Positions 13,272-13,294 of a stretch of DNA of 13,294 nucleotides are shown here, piece by piece. Below the pieces are notes generated by a model. The model saw only the letters and a list, made by a program, of their open reading frames with translations, was not told the DNA's origin and did not search any database. Location of the stretch: positions 1-13,294 of the forward strand of contig CAKRVA010000026.1 in the NCBI GenBank assembly GCA_934408585.1, written 5' to 3'. Both the position numbers and the translations under genes were made by a program. Numbering within the stretch: position 1 is the first letter of the stretch; every line of letters starts with the position of its first letter. The stretch comes from an uncultured Lachnospiraceae bacterium. GTDB lineage: Bacteria; Bacillota; Clostridia; Lachnospirales; Lachnospiraceae.

Positions 13272-13294
13272 AGTTAAGCTTCCGGTCGATTAGT
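13272..13294 (-). rRNA. 23S rRNA, extreme 3' end (rest outside window)
   Basis: On the minus strand the sequence entering the window, ACTAATCGACCGGAAGCTTA, matches the conserved end of 23S rRNA, usually ACTAAT-(A/C)G-x-(C/T)CG followed by (A/G)GCTTAAC. Only about 23 bases are present, and the mature end near 13272 is approximate. Confidence 0.75.

Overview
The window looks like a chromosomal segment from a low-to-moderate-GC anaerobic Firmicute, most likely a gut Lachnospiraceae-type clostridium. Four things point that way: the rpsF-ssb-rpsR order, a BceRS-BceAB-type peptide-antibiotic module, DUF951 and DUF5684 proteins, and a very large secreted adhesin with choice-of-anchor A and Cna_B domains. 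Promoters are plain sigma-A type and ribosome binding sites are strong AGGAGG-like. The species is not determined. Every supported gene lies on the minus strand, so transcription runs right to left.

Layout in the direction of transcription. 13294-12933: the last bases of a 23S rRNA gene, then tRNA-Asn, tRNA-Glu and tRNA-Cys, ended by a strong hairpin terminator; no 5S gene lies between the 23S end and the tRNAs. 12847-8286: a four-gene antimicrobial-peptide sensing and resistance module, made of an OmpR-type response regulator, an intramembrane-sensing kinase, an ABC ATPase and a 10-TM FtsX-like permease. Two AATGTAAG direct repeats 21 bp apart sit in front of the ATPase gene and are a likely operator for the regulator. 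8218-7290: a Sir2-family NAD-dependent protein deacylase followed by a DUF951 protein. 7224-6856: a small DUF5684 membrane protein with its own promoter and a palindrome at the predicted transcription start. 6635-5569: the rpsF-ssb-rpsR operon (ribosomal protein S6, single-strand DNA-binding protein, ribosomal protein S18) with a clear promoter, a structured leader and a terminator. 5568-5134: a 435-bp gene-free stretch holding terminators, the adhesin promoter, a 5'-end hairpin, and an odd plus-strand promoter-terminator pair. 5133-1: the first 1711 codons of a giant adhesin that runs off the left edge.

The adhesin is the largest feature and has no stop codon inside the window. Its order is: signal peptide, acidic stalk, cysteine cluster, Pro/Thr linker, four MucBP-like repeats, an unassigned module, a choice-of-anchor A domain, a pilin-type isopeptide domain, then five complete Cna_B domains and the start of a sixth. 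Lys, Glu and Asn residues at the expected isopeptide positions are present in the pilin-type domain and in all five complete Cna_B domains.

Within the window, the Bce-type module should protect against cell-wall-active peptides, the adhesin should mediate surface attachment, and the remaining genes are housekeeping. I saw no CRISPR array, insertion sequence, prophage gene or defence system. The best candidates for something undescribed are the adhesin's unassigned module, the regulatory repeats, and the short plus-strand cassette.
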